From contig JAKAZQ010000008.1 in NCBI GenBank assembly GCA_021815805.1, positions 22,602-86,601 on the forward strand: a DNA stretch of 64,000 bases, read 5' to 3'. This document shows positions 18,507-26,740 of the stretch, piece after piece. Position 1 is the stretch's first letter; every line of letters begins with the position of its first letter. The notes beneath the pieces are model-generated. The model was not told the DNA's origin, ran no database searches, and worked only from the letters and a program-made list of their open reading frames with translations. This DNA is from Pseudomonadota bacterium. Lineage in GTDB: Bacteria; Pseudomonadota; Gammaproteobacteria; Burkholderiales; Burkholderiaceae_C. A program made the translations under genes and the position numbers.

Positions 18507-19700
18507 ATGTCCGACGTCCACAGTCTGTACCTGCCTTGCCCGCGCGGCCTGGAACAGGCCCTGGCCGAGGAGATCGCCGAGATTCCCGGTTGCACGGCAC
18601 GCCTGGATGCCGTCGTGCCGGCCGGCGTGGCGCTGCGCGGCAGCCTGCGCGACGTCATGCTGCTCAACCTGCACAGCCGCATCGCCTCGCGCGTGCTGCT
18701 GCGCGTCGCGCAGGGCGACGTCGGCGGTGCCGACGACGTGTACCGGCTTGCGCTGCGCCAGGCCTGGGATCGCTGGTTCGACGTGTCGCGCACGCTGCGC
18801 GTGCACGTCACCGCCGAGCGCAGTCCGCTGACCAGCCTGCAGTTCGCGACCCTGCGCACCAAGGACGGAGTGTGCGACCACTTCCGTCTGCACCACGGCG
18901 AACGCCCGAGCGTGGCGCGCGACAACCCGGACGTGCGCGTGCACCTGCACCTCGACGCGAGTCGCGCCAGCCTGTACCTGGACACCTCGGGAGAGGCCCT
19001 GTTCAAGCGCGGCTGGCGTACCGAGCACGGCGAGGCCCCGCTGAAGGAGAACCTCGCCGCCGGGCTGCTGCGGCTGGCCGGCTGGCAGGCGCAGGCCGTG
19101 CTGTACGACCCGTTCTGCGGCGCCGGCACGATCGCCATCGAGGCTGCGCAGGTCGCCTGCCGCATCGCCCCGGGTTCGCAGCGCGGTTTCGGCTTCGAGC
19201 GGCTGCGCGGATTCGATCCGGCCGAGTGGCGCGAGTTGCGCGAGCTGGCGCTCGCGGCGCGGCGCGACGCGCCGGCGCCGATCATCGCCGGCGACATCGA
19301 CCCGCGCATGCTGCAACTGAGCCGCCACAACGCGCAGCGCGCCGGCGTCGAGCAGGCACTGCAACTGCGCCAGGCCGATGCGCTGCAAGGCGCCGCGCCG
19401 CTGCAGCTGGCCGCCGCTCAGGCGGGCTGGGTGGTGAGCAACCCGCCGTATGCCGAACGCATCGAGGCGAAGGGGTCGCAGGCCGAGCAGTTCCTGACCC
19501 GTCTCGGGGCGCGGCTCAAGCATGAATTCACCGGCTGGCAGGCCGCGCTGCTGCTCGCCGACCTGCGCGCCGAGCGCGGGCTGGGCCTGAAGGCGGCGCG
19601 GCGCCATGTGCTGTACAACGGCCCCATCGAGTGCCGCCTGTTCACCTTCGCGCTGGTCAGCGGACGCCCGCGGCGCACACCGCAGCCGCAGCCTGCCTGA
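18507..19700 (+). CDS. rlmL: THUMP-domain rRNA guanine-N2 methyltransferase (RlmL-like)
   Basis: SAM-dependent RNA methyltransferase related to the RlmL half of E. coli RlmKL, which makes m2G2445 in 23S rRNA. It has 397 residues. The N-terminal ferredoxin-like/THUMP region contains CPRGLEQALAEEI and TLRVHVTAERSPLTSL. The methyltransferase domain has motif I DPFCGAGTIAIEAA and the catalytic motif NPPYAERI. The start at 18507 (MSDVHSLYLPCPRG) aligns best with family N-termini; the upstream ATG at 18495 is possible. The separate RlmK half is absent, as in other betaproteobacteria. Confidence 0.88.
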   Translation: MSDVHSLYLPCPRGLEQALAEEIAEIPGCTARLDAVVPAGVALRGSLRDVMLLNLHSRIASRVLLRVAQGDVGGADDVYRLALRQAWDRWFDVSRTLRVHVTAERSPLTSLQFATLRTKDGVCDHFRLHHGERPSVARDNPDVRVHLHLDASRASLYLDTSGEALFKRGWRTEHGEAPLKENLAAGLLRLAGWQAQAVLYDPFCGAGTIAIEAAQVACRIAPGSQRGFGFERLRGFDPAEWRELRELALAARRDAPAPIIAGDIDPRMLQLSRHNAQRAGVEQALQLRQADALQGAAPLQLAAAQAGWVVSNPPYAERIEAKGSQAEQFLTRLGARLKHEFTGWQAALLLADLRAERGLGLKAARRHVLYNGPIECRLFTFALVSGRPRRTPQPQPA

Positions 19701-19732
19701 GCCCGCGCGCCCGCGTGCCGCGCCGGGCCCCG

Positions 19733-20506
19733 TCAGTAGCCGCGCAAGGCCAGGCGCAGCACGGCCGCGCCGTAGTGGCGGGCGACCAGGTTGGTGAAAC
19801 GGTCGAAGTCGATGTGCGCCGTCGCGTCGGCGCGATCGGAGATGCTGCGCACCGCCGCGAACGGCACGCGGTAGTCGGCGCAGACCTGCGCCACCGCCGC
19901 GCTTTCCATGTCCACGGCCAGCGCATCCGGGAGCAGCGCGCGCAGCTCGGCGGCGTGCGCGGCGTCGGCGACGAAGCGGTCGCCGCTGAGCAGCAGGCCG
20001 CGATGCAGGCGCGGCGCTTGGATGCCCAGGCTGTGCAGCCGCGTCTGTCCGGCGAGGTCGGCGAGCATGCCGTCGAGCGCGCCGCGCGCCGCATCGGCGA
20101 GTCGCCCGCTCCACGTCGCGTCGGTCTCGAAGCGGCTGCGTCCGCGCAGCGGAACCTCGAACCGCGGGAACAGCGGCGAGGCGTCGAGATCGTGCTGCAG
20201 GCAGTCTTCGGCGACCACGATGTCGCCGATGTTCACGTCGGCGCCGAGGCCGCCGGCGGTGCCGGTGAACAGCAGCGCCTGGCAGCCGAACTCGGCGATC
20301 AGGCTGGTCGCGCTGGTGGCCGCGGCGACCTTGCCCACGCCGCTGAGCACCAGCACGGCGTCGAAGCCCCACAGGCGTCCGCGGTGGTAGGCGCGCTGGC
20401 CGTGCATCTGCAGCGGGCGCGCCGCCAGCAGGTGCTGCAGCAGCATCTGCTGTTCCTCCTGCAGCGCGCTGAGCACGCCGATGCGTGGATTGCGTCGATC
20501 GGGCAT
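19733..20506 (-). CDS. mtnN: 5'-methylthioadenosine/S-adenosylhomocysteine nucleosidase
   Basis: Hydrolyses MTA and SAH, recycling by-products of SAM use and linking to methionine metabolism. It has 257 residues, slightly longer than E. coli Pfs (232). Family motifs: GVLSALQEEQQMLLQHL at the start, FTGTAGGLGADVNIGDIVVA (phosphorylase-like core), VDMESAAVAQVC with the substrate-binding MESA, and SISDRADATAHIDF with the catalytic Asp. The stop of ugpQ lies 10 bp upstream of its start, so the two are co-transcribed. Confidence 0.95.
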   Translation of the reverse strand: MPDRRNPRIGVLSALQEEQQMLLQHLLAARPLQMHGQRAYHRGRLWGFDAVLVLSGVGKVAAATSATSLIAEFGCQALLFTGTAGGLGADVNIGDIVVAEDCLQHDLDASPLFPRFEVPLRGRSRFETDATWSGRLADAARGALDGMLADLAGQTRLHSLGIQAPRLHRGLLLSGDRFVADAAHAAELRALLPDALAVDMESAAVAQVCADYRVPFAAVRSISDRADATAHIDFDRFTNLVARHYGAAVLRLALRGY

Positions 20507-20516
20507 GACGTTCTTT

Positions 20517-21254
20517 CTAGCAGACCCGCGGATCCGCCGGCACGATATCGGTGAACACGCCGCTGGCGCCCAGCCGCAGCCAGCGTCGCAGGCGGGTCGC
20601 GTCGTTCACGGTGTACAGCCGCACGCGCAGGCCGCTGGCGCGCAGCGCATGCACCATCCGCGGCGTGCAGGCGCCGGCCTCGAGGTGCAGCGCCTCCACG
20701 CGCAGCGTCTGCGCCACGCCGCGCCAGCCCTGCGGCAGGCGCTCGCACAGCCAGGCGCGCGGCAACTGCGCGGCGGCCTCGGCCGCGCCCTGCAGCGCCG
20801 GGATGGAAAACGACGACAGGCACGGCGGCGTGGCGGCGTCGCTCCACAGGGCCGCGGCCAGCGCGCCGACGCGGCGCCCCCAGTCGGCCTGCTGCGCGGC
20901 GCCGGCGTCGCCATCCGGCTTGATCTCCAGATTCACCCATGTCGGCTCGGCGCAACCGCGCAGCACCTCGCGCAATGCACGCAGCGACGGCAGCGCTGCG
21001 CCGCCGCGCTGCGTCAGCCGGCACAGCCGCGTCCAGTCCAGTGCGCTGGCGCGCAGGCCGCAGCCGTGGGTGCGCAGCAGCGTGTCGTCATGCAGCAGGA
21101 AGGCCACGCCGTCGGCGCTGAGCTTGACATCGCATTCGAAGGCCCGGAATCCGGCGCGCAGCGCCGCCGCGCAGGCCGCAGCGGAATTCTCGGGGCCGAG
21201 GCCGGCGCCCAGCCGATGCGCGATGATCGAGCGCGGAATGCGGTTGCCGGACAT
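20517..21254 (-). CDS. ugpQ: Glycerophosphodiester phosphodiesterase
   Basis: Cytosolic-type GDPD releasing glycerol-3-phosphate from deacylated phospholipids. The 245 residues have no signal peptide, matching UgpQ rather than periplasmic GlpQ. Catalytic and metal residues are in AHRLGAGLGPENS (H13, R14, E22), FECDVKLSADG and LLHDDTLLRTHG. WVNLEIKPD and the C-terminal LYTVNDATRLRRWLRLGASGVFTD complete the TIM-barrel signature. It is upstream of mtnN in a two-gene operon. No metabolic link between the two is obvious. Confidence 0.93.
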   Translation of the reverse strand: MSGNRIPRSIIAHRLGAGLGPENSAAACAAALRAGFRAFECDVKLSADGVAFLLHDDTLLRTHGCGLRASALDWTRLCRLTQRGGAALPSLRALREVLRGCAEPTWVNLEIKPDGDAGAAQQADWGRRVGALAAALWSDAATPPCLSSFSIPALQGAAEAAAQLPRAWLCERLPQGWRGVAQTLRVEALHLEAGACTPRMVHALRASGLRVRLYTVNDATRLRRWLRLGASGVFTDIVPADPRVC

Positions 21255-21268
21255 CGCCGACGCGGCGC

Positions 21269-21529
21269 TCAGGAGCCGCAGCGCCGCTTCAGCGAATCGA
21301 GTTCGCCGTAGGTGATGACGTGCCCGCCGGCGCTCGCCTGCTGGATGGCCTGCGCCATGCACGACGAGGTGGTGCTCAGCGCCAGTTCGGCCGGATCCAC
21401 CGGCATGCGATCCCGGCGCAGCCGCAGCAGGCCGAGCACGATGCCGATCACCAGCAGCCCGAGCAGGATTCCGAACAGGCCTTGCAGGTGCGGGTTCGAG
21501 GCTTTGCGCGTGGCTTCGGGAGGGGACAT
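21269..21529 (-). CDS. Small single-pass membrane protein of unknown function
   Basis: Not recognised. The 86-residue product has one strong transmembrane helix (LFGILLGLLVIGIVLGLL, about 18-35) with a positively charged stop-transfer RLRRDR. A soluble C-terminal part carries two cysteines (SSCMAQAI and KRRCGS) that could form a disulfide if it is periplasmic. The start at 21529 has GGGAG-type sequence a few bases upstream. It sits 14 bp before ugpQ on the same strand and may be the first gene of that operon. Codon use (GC-rich third positions) fits a real gene. Confidence 0.65.
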   Translation of the reverse strand: MSPPEATRKASNPHLQGLFGILLGLLVIGIVLGLLRLRRDRMPVDPAELALSTTSSCMAQAIQQASAGGHVITYGELDSLKRRCGS

Positions 21530-21594
21530 CGCCGGGGACTGGGAGGGACTCGGGGACAGGCGGCGCGCAGTGTAGCGGTAGCGCGCGTGCCGCG

Positions 21595-22227
21595 TCAGGG
21601 CGCTGCGGCCAGGGTCGGGTTGAGGGTGTACGTGCCGGTGATGCAGGCGTGCGCCAGGATGTGCCCGGCGATCGCCTCGCGCACCTGCTGTCCGGTGAAC
21701 TCGCCGTCCACCGGGCAGCGCGCCAGGTCGAGCGCGAACAGCGTGAACACGTAGCGGTGCGCCAGTGCATCGTTCCACGGCGGGCAGGGCCCGTCGTAGC
21801 CGAAATAGCGCCCCTGCATGTCCTGGTCGCCGCGGAACCAGGCCGTGTAGTCGTTGATGCCGTGGCGCGGCGCCGGTCCGGGCAGCGGCGGCTTGCCGCG
21901 CGCCGTCACGCCGGCGCACATGGATCCGGCGCCGATTTCGCGCAGCCCGGCGGGAAGGTCCACCAGCACCCAGTGGAAAAAGTCCACGCGCGGCAGCGAC
22001 GCCGGCACGGTGCGGCCCTCGCGGTTGACGTCCTCGGCCGAACTCGGCACGTCGGGATCGTGGCACAGCAGCACGAAGCTGCGGGTTCCCTCGGGCACGT
22101 CGTCCCACGCCAGGTGCGGATTGCGGTTGTCCGCCAGCGCCACGTGCCCGACCGCGGCCGGCTTGCAAAAGGCGTGGGTGGACGCAATCCTGTGCTGATC
22201 CTGGAAGGAATCACTGCGCAGTCGCAT
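21595..22227 (-). CDS. YbhB/YbcL-family (PEBP, Raf-kinase-inhibitor-like) protein
   Basis: Phosphatidylethanolamine-binding-protein-like fold, 210 residues, no signal peptide. Diagnostic elements are HDPDVPSSAEDVNREG, the ligand-pocket segment YFGYDGPCPPWND and HRYVFTLFALD. The bacterial family has no settled biochemical role. The protein is longer than E. coli YbhB (158) owing to insertions around VPASLPRVDFFHWVLVDLPAGLREI. The start at 22227 has GGAGACC upstream. It stands alone between the small membrane protein and a CDF transporter. Confidence 0.9.
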   Translation of the reverse strand: MRLRSDSFQDQHRIASTHAFCKPAAVGHVALADNRNPHLAWDDVPEGTRSFVLLCHDPDVPSSAEDVNREGRTVPASLPRVDFFHWVLVDLPAGLREIGAGSMCAGVTARGKPPLPGPAPRHGINDYTAWFRGDQDMQGRYFGYDGPCPPWNDALAHRYVFTLFALDLARCPVDGEFTGQQVREAIAGHILAHACITGTYTLNPTLAAAP

Positions 22228-22312
22228 GATGGTCTCCTGACCGGGAAGGGGGCGGCGGCGTGCCGGGCGCCGGGCTCACGCCAGCCATGGTAGCCGCGTG
22301 CGCCGGCAGGCT

Positions 22313-23221
22313 TCAGCCGCAGTCCGCCGGCGGCCCCGGCTTGTCCGGGCGCCCGCCGTCGAGCAGGCTTTCCTCGCCCTGCGGCAGCATCTCGATGGTC
22401 GCCACGAGCCCGGCGATGTGCTCGGTCAGCGCGCGTTCGACGCGCAGCCGGCAATGCGCCGCCCGGCCCAGGCTCCAGTGCGCCGGCATGTGCATGTGCA
22501 GGCTGACGAAGCGCCGCGTGCCGGCGCGTCGCGTGCGCACATGGTCGAAGCGCACGTCGTCGCTGCGAAAGCCCTGCAGCACGTGGTCGACCTCGGCGAT
22601 GTCGGACGCCGGCAGCGAGCGGTCCATGAGCCCGTCCACCGAGCGCGCGACCAGGCGCCAGGCCTCGCCCACGATGTGCACGGCGACGACCATGCCCACG
22701 ACGGGGTCGAGCCACAGCCAGCCTGTCAGCGGCACCAGCGATACGCCGACGATGACCCCGGCGCTGGTCCACACGTCGGCCAGCAGGTGGCGGGCGTCGG
22801 CCTCCAGCACGATGGAGCGCAGGCGGTGCGCTCCGGACAGCATCCAGCGCGCCACGCCGGCGTTGATCAGCGAGGCCAGCACGCTGAGCGCGACGCCTGC
22901 CGGCACTGCGCGCACGCCATGCGGCGCGAGCAGGCGGTGCACCGCCTCGGCGGCGATGCCCAGCGCGGCGAACCCGATCAGCAGGCCTTCCAGCGCGCTG
23001 GAGAAATATTCCGCCTTGGTGTGGCCGTAGGGATGGTCGGCGTCGGGGGGCCGTCCGGCGATCGCCACCATCAGCAGCGCGAAGCCGGCCGCCACCACGT
23101 TGACCAGCGATTCCAGCGCGTCGGACAGGAACCCGACCGATCCGGTCAGGCGCCAGGCGCCCAGCTTGAGCGCGATCACGGCGAACGCGGCGACGAGCGA
23201 AACGTACAGGTAGCGGCGCAT
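22313..23221 (-). CDS. Cation diffusion facilitator (CDF) metal/H+ antiporter
   Basis: Inner-membrane exporter of divalent metals (Zn/Fe/Mn-type). The 302 residues show six helices and the CDF signatures: SDALESLVNVVAAG in TM2 (residues 33-46), the loop DADHPYGHTKAEYFSS, and the TM5 metal-site motif HLLADVWTSAGV. A C-terminal cytoplasmic domain ends with a variable His-containing segment (SLHMHMPAHWSLG) that may bind metal. TM2 has Glu where many CDFs carry a second Asp or His, so metal preference cannot be called. No regulator gene is adjacent. Confidence 0.92.
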   Translation of the reverse strand: MRRYLYVSLVAAFAVIALKLGAWRLTGSVGFLSDALESLVNVVAAGFALLMVAIAGRPPDADHPYGHTKAEYFSSALEGLLIGFAALGIAAEAVHRLLAPHGVRAVPAGVALSVLASLINAGVARWMLSGAHRLRSIVLEADARHLLADVWTSAGVIVGVSLVPLTGWLWLDPVVGMVVAVHIVGEAWRLVARSVDGLMDRSLPASDIAEVDHVLQGFRSDDVRFDHVRTRRAGTRRFVSLHMHMPAHWSLGRAAHCRLRVERALTEHIAGLVATIEMLPQGEESLLDGGRPDKPGPPADCG

Positions 23222-23341
23222 GGTCGGCGACGGGCAGCGGCGGATGGGCCCGATTGTGCAACCGGCGCGACGCGTCGTGACAGTCGGCGCCGCCGGCCGG
23301 CGCGGCGTCGTCGAATGCGCGTAGTCATGCTCATGTCAAAT

Positions 23342-23422
23342 GGAAGCCTATAGACTGAGAGGGGAGGCTTCCCGTGTTCACGGTCGTGCTCGCGCGGTCG
23401 TGTTCCCGCGGTCGTGCTCCCG
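23342..23422 (+). repeat. Hairpin and three tandem 14-bp repeats upstream of an ABC permease
   Basis: Within the 381-bp gap 23222-23602 there is a perfect 8-bp inverted repeat, GGAAGCCT (23342-23349) and AGGCTTCC (23365-23372). Just after it are three near-identical 14-mers: CGGTCGTGCTCGCG (23381-23394), CGGTCGTGTTCCCG (23395-23408) and CGGTCGTGCTCCCG (23409-23422). A TATAGA box overlaps the hairpin. No gene is supported in the gap. Role unknown; it could be an operator array for the downstream operon. Confidence 0.5.
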
Positions 23423-23602
23423 GTTTCGCGCAGGCCCGCCGGGCGCCGCTTCGCCTGCGGGCAGGCGTGTCGCACGCGCACAATATGCTTCGCGCCCGCG
23501 TTCCCGGCGAGCCTGGCTTGCGGCCCCGGCGAGCCCGCGCCGCGGGGTGCCCTTCGAGTGTCCCTGGTGCGCCGCCCGCGCGTGCCCAAGCCCGTCCAGC
23601 CG

Positions 23603-25315
23603 ATGTCCTACGCCCTGCGCCGCCTGCCCTTGCCCGTGCCCAACCGGCGCGACCTGGTCGCGTTGCCGCTGGTGCTCGCATTGTTTTTCATCGTCAGCCA
23701 TGCCGGGCGCGAGATGAGCGTGCCCTATCAGCTCGGCCAGTCGATCCCGATCTCGCTGTCGCCGTGGGCGCTTCCCGCCGACGGACTGTTCACGGTGCTG
23801 CGCATGCTGGCGGCGCTGGCGCTGTCGCTGGTGTTCACGCTGGTCTACGCCTGGCTGGCGGCGCACAACCGCTATGCCGGGCGTGTGCTCGTGCCGGTGC
23901 TCGACGTGCTGCAGTCGGTGCCGATCCTCGGTTACCTGTCGATCACCGTGACCGGATTCATGGCGCTGTTCCCGGGCAGCCTGGTGGGTGTGCAGCTGGC
24001 GGTGATCTTCGCCGTGTTCACCTCCCAGGCGTGGAACATGACCTTCAGCCTGTACCAGTCGCTGCAGACCGTGCCGCGCGACCTGCAGGAGGCGGCGACC
24101 CTGTACCGGTTGAACGCGTGGCAGCGTTTCTGGAAGCTCGAATTGCCGTTCGCCATGCCCGGCCTGCTGTGGAACACCATGATGTCCATGTCCGGCGGCT
24201 GGTTTTTCGTGGTCGCCGCCGAGGCCATCACGGTCTCCGGCCACGAGGTCAAGGTGCCGGGCATCGGCTCGTACATCGCGCAGGCGATCGCCAGCCGCGA
24301 CCTGGCCGCCATCGGCCTGGCCATCGGCGCGATGATGGTCATCATCCTGCTCTACGACAACCTGCTGTTCCGCCCCATCGTCGCATGGGCGGACAAGTTC
24401 AAGCTCGAGATGACCGCATCCAGCGACGCCCCGCGTTCCGCGGTGCTCGACTTCCTGCGGCGCACGCGCATGCTGCGCCAGCTCGTGGCGGTGCCGCAGG
24501 CGCTGTGGAATCTCAGCGTGCGCCTCGGCCCGCGCGCGCAGCCGCGCGCCGCGGCGCCCGAGCGCGCGTGGCGCCGCGGCGACGCCGTGTTCTTCGGCGC
24601 CGTGCTGGTATTCGCCGTCTGGGCCCTGCTGCGTCTGGCGCGCCTGCTGCCGCAGGATTTCGGCTGGCCGCTGGTCGCGCATGTCATGTGGCTGGGCCTG
24701 ATCACCGGACTCAAGGTCTTCGTGCTGGTCGGTCTCGCGGCGCTGATCTGGGTTCCGGTCGGCGTGTGGGTCGGGCTGCGGCCGCGCCTGGCCGCGGCGG
24801 TGCAGCCGCTGGCGCAGTTTCTCGCCGCCTTTCCGGCCAACCTGCTGTTTCCGCTGGTGGTCGTGGCCATCGTGCACTGGCACCTGGATGTCGACGTCTG
24901 GACCGCGCCGCTGATGATCCTCGGCAGCATGTGGTACGTGCTGTTCTCGGTCGTGGGCGCGGCCTCGTCGATTCCCAACGACATGCGCGAGGCGGCGCAC
25001 AATCTCGGGCTGCGCGGCTGGCTGCTGTGGAAGCGCCTGTACCTTCCCGGGGTGTTCCCGGGTTTTGTCACCGGAGCGATCACGGCGTCGGGCGGCGCCT
25101 GGAATGCCAGCATCGTCGCCGAGGTCGTCAGCTGGGGCCACCGCGACCTCGTGGCCACCGGCCTGGGCGCGTTCATCAGCCAGGCCACCGCCGAGGGTCG
25201 CGGCGCCGACATCGCGCTGGGCGTCGGTGTCATGTCGCTCTACGTGATCGTGGTCAACCGCCTGGTGTGGCACCGCCTTTACCAGCTCGCGGCGCGCCGC
25301 GTGCACCTGGACTGA
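23603..25315 (+). CDS. ABC transporter permease with two fused permease domains
   Basis: Inner-membrane component of an anion-type (nitrate/taurine/bicarbonate-like) ABC importer. The 570 residues hold two BPD-type permease domains in one chain. The cytoplasmic EAA loops are EAATLYRLNAWQRFWKLELP and EAAHNLGLRGWLLWKRLYLP, so a single polypeptide can serve both ATPase sites. The start at 23603 gives a short cytoplasmic N-terminus before the first helix (DLVALPLVLALFFIVSHAG). A longer frame upstream is low-complexity. The ATPase follows after 48 bp. No binding-protein gene is adjacent, so the substrate is open. Confidence 0.92.
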   Translation: MSYALRRLPLPVPNRRDLVALPLVLALFFIVSHAGREMSVPYQLGQSIPISLSPWALPADGLFTVLRMLAALALSLVFTLVYAWLAAHNRYAGRVLVPVLDVLQSVPILGYLSITVTGFMALFPGSLVGVQLAVIFAVFTSQAWNMTFSLYQSLQTVPRDLQEAATLYRLNAWQRFWKLELPFAMPGLLWNTMMSMSGGWFFVVAAEAITVSGHEVKVPGIGSYIAQAIASRDLAAIGLAIGAMMVIILLYDNLLFRPIVAWADKFKLEMTASSDAPRSAVLDFLRRTRMLRQLVAVPQALWNLSVRLGPRAQPRAAAPERAWRRGDAVFFGAVLVFAVWALLRLARLLPQDFGWPLVAHVMWLGLITGLKVFVLVGLAALIWVPVGVWVGLRPRLAAAVQPLAQFLAAFPANLLFPLVVVAIVHWHLDVDVWTAPLMILGSMWYVLFSVVGAASSIPNDMREAAHNLGLRGWLLWKRLYLPGVFPGFVTGAITASGGAWNASIVAEVVSWGHRDLVATGLGAFISQATAEGRGADIALGVGVMSLYVIVVNRLVWHRLYQLAARRVHLD

Positions 25316-25363
25316 TCCGCGACGATCCCGCCACCTTTCCTGTCCCGCCGAGCGAGTACCCGC

Positions 25364-26740
25364 ATGTCCGCCCCACCCGACGCCCCGAAGCCGCACGCGG
25401 AAGCCGACCGGGCCGCGCCCGACCTGTTCCTGGCCGAGCATGTGCGCAAGGCCTTCAAGGCCCCCGACGGCACCGAACTGCTGATCCTGGACGATGTCAA
25501 CCTCCGCCTGCGCGAGCACGAGATCCTGGTGCTGCTGGGGCGCTCCGGTTCGGGCAAGTCGACCCTGCTGCGCATGCTGGCGGGCCTGGTGGAGCCGAGC
25601 TCGGGCAATCTGCTGCATCGCGGCAAGCCGATCCAGGGCCCCGTGCCCGGCCTGGCGATGGTGTTCCAGACCTTCGCGCTGTTTCCGTGGCTGACCGTGC
25701 TGCAGAACGTCGAGCTGGGCCTGGAGGCGCTGAAGGTGCCGCCGGCCGAGCGCCGGCAACGCGCGCTGGCGGCGATCGACCTGATCGGGCTCGACGGTTT
25801 CGAGTCGGCGTATCCGCGCGAGTTGTCGGGCGGCATGCGCCAGCGCGTGGGTTTCGCGCGCGCGCTGGTCATCAACCCCGACGTGCTGTTGATGGACGAG
25901 CCGTTCTCCGCGCTGGACGTGCTCACTGCGGAGACCATGCGTACCGATCTGCTCGACCTGTGGGGCGAGCGCAAGATCCCGACCCGCGGCATCCTGCTGG
26001 TGTCGCACAACATCGAGGAGGCGGCGCTGATGGCCGACCGCATCCTGATCCTGGGCTCCAACCCGGGGCGGGTGCGCGCCGAGATCCCGGTGCCGCTGGC
26101 GCATCCGCGCGACCGCGAATCCCAGGAATTCCGCGATCTGGTGGAGCACATCTACGGCATCATGACGTCCCGCCAGGCCGCCGCGGTGAACGTGGCGCAG
26201 CGCGGGGCGCTGAGCATCGGCCACCGCCTGCCGCCGGTGTCGGTGAACCAGCTCGCCGGCCTGCTGGAGGAGCTGCACGGGCTGGAGCAGGGCTCCGGCA
26301 ACAGCCGCATCAGCCTGCCCGAACTGGCCGAGGACATGCACTTCTCGGTCGACGACCTGTTCCCGCTGATCGAGGCCGTCGAGCTGCTCGGCTTTGCCCA
26401 GGTCGCCGATGGCGACATCGAGCTCACCGGATCCGGGCGCCTGTTCGTCGACGCCGACGTGCAGGAGCGCAAGGAGTTGTTCGCGCGCCACCTGATCGCG
26501 CGGGTTCCGCTGGCGGCGCGCGTGCGCGCGGTGCTCGACGAGCGCCACAACCACCGCGCCCCGGGCACGCGCTTTCGCACCGAGCTGGAGGACCTGCTGA
26601 GCGAGGAGGAGGCCGAGCGCGTGCTCGACACGGCCATCGATTGGGGGCGCTACGCCGAGGTCTACGCCTACGACGACAACGCCGACGTGTTCAGCCTCGA
26701 CAACCCGGGCGAGGACGAAGCCGAGGGCGTGGCGGAATGA
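25364..26740 (+). CDS. ABC transporter ATPase with C-terminal AAA-associated domain
   Basis: Energises the fused permease upstream. The first 270 residues are a nitrate/sulfonate-type ATPase: Walker A GRSGSGKST (59-67), signature LSGGMRQR (154-161), Walker B LLMDEPFSALD (175-185). Residues about 300-458 are the extra AAA-associated domain found with duplicated-permease systems, with winged-helix-like elements (SRISLPELAEDMHFSVDDLFPLIEAVELLG) that suggest sensing or regulation of transport. Its stop overlaps the next start by four bases (ATGA at 26737-26740), implying coupled translation with the glycosyltransferase. Confidence 0.93.
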   Translation: MSAPPDAPKPHAEADRAAPDLFLAEHVRKAFKAPDGTELLILDDVNLRLREHEILVLLGRSGSGKSTLLRMLAGLVEPSSGNLLHRGKPIQGPVPGLAMVFQTFALFPWLTVLQNVELGLEALKVPPAERRQRALAAIDLIGLDGFESAYPRELSGGMRQRVGFARALVINPDVLLMDEPFSALDVLTAETMRTDLLDLWGERKIPTRGILLVSHNIEEAALMADRILILGSNPGRVRAEIPVPLAHPRDRESQEFRDLVEHIYGIMTSRQAAAVNVAQRGALSIGHRLPPVSVNQLAGLLEELHGLEQGSGNSRISLPELAEDMHFSVDDLFPLIEAVELLGFAQVADGDIELTGSGRLFVDADVQERKELFARHLIARVPLAARVRAVLDERHNHRAPGTRFRTELEDLLSEEEAERVLDTAIDWGRYAEVYAYDDNADVFSLDNPGEDEAEGVAE

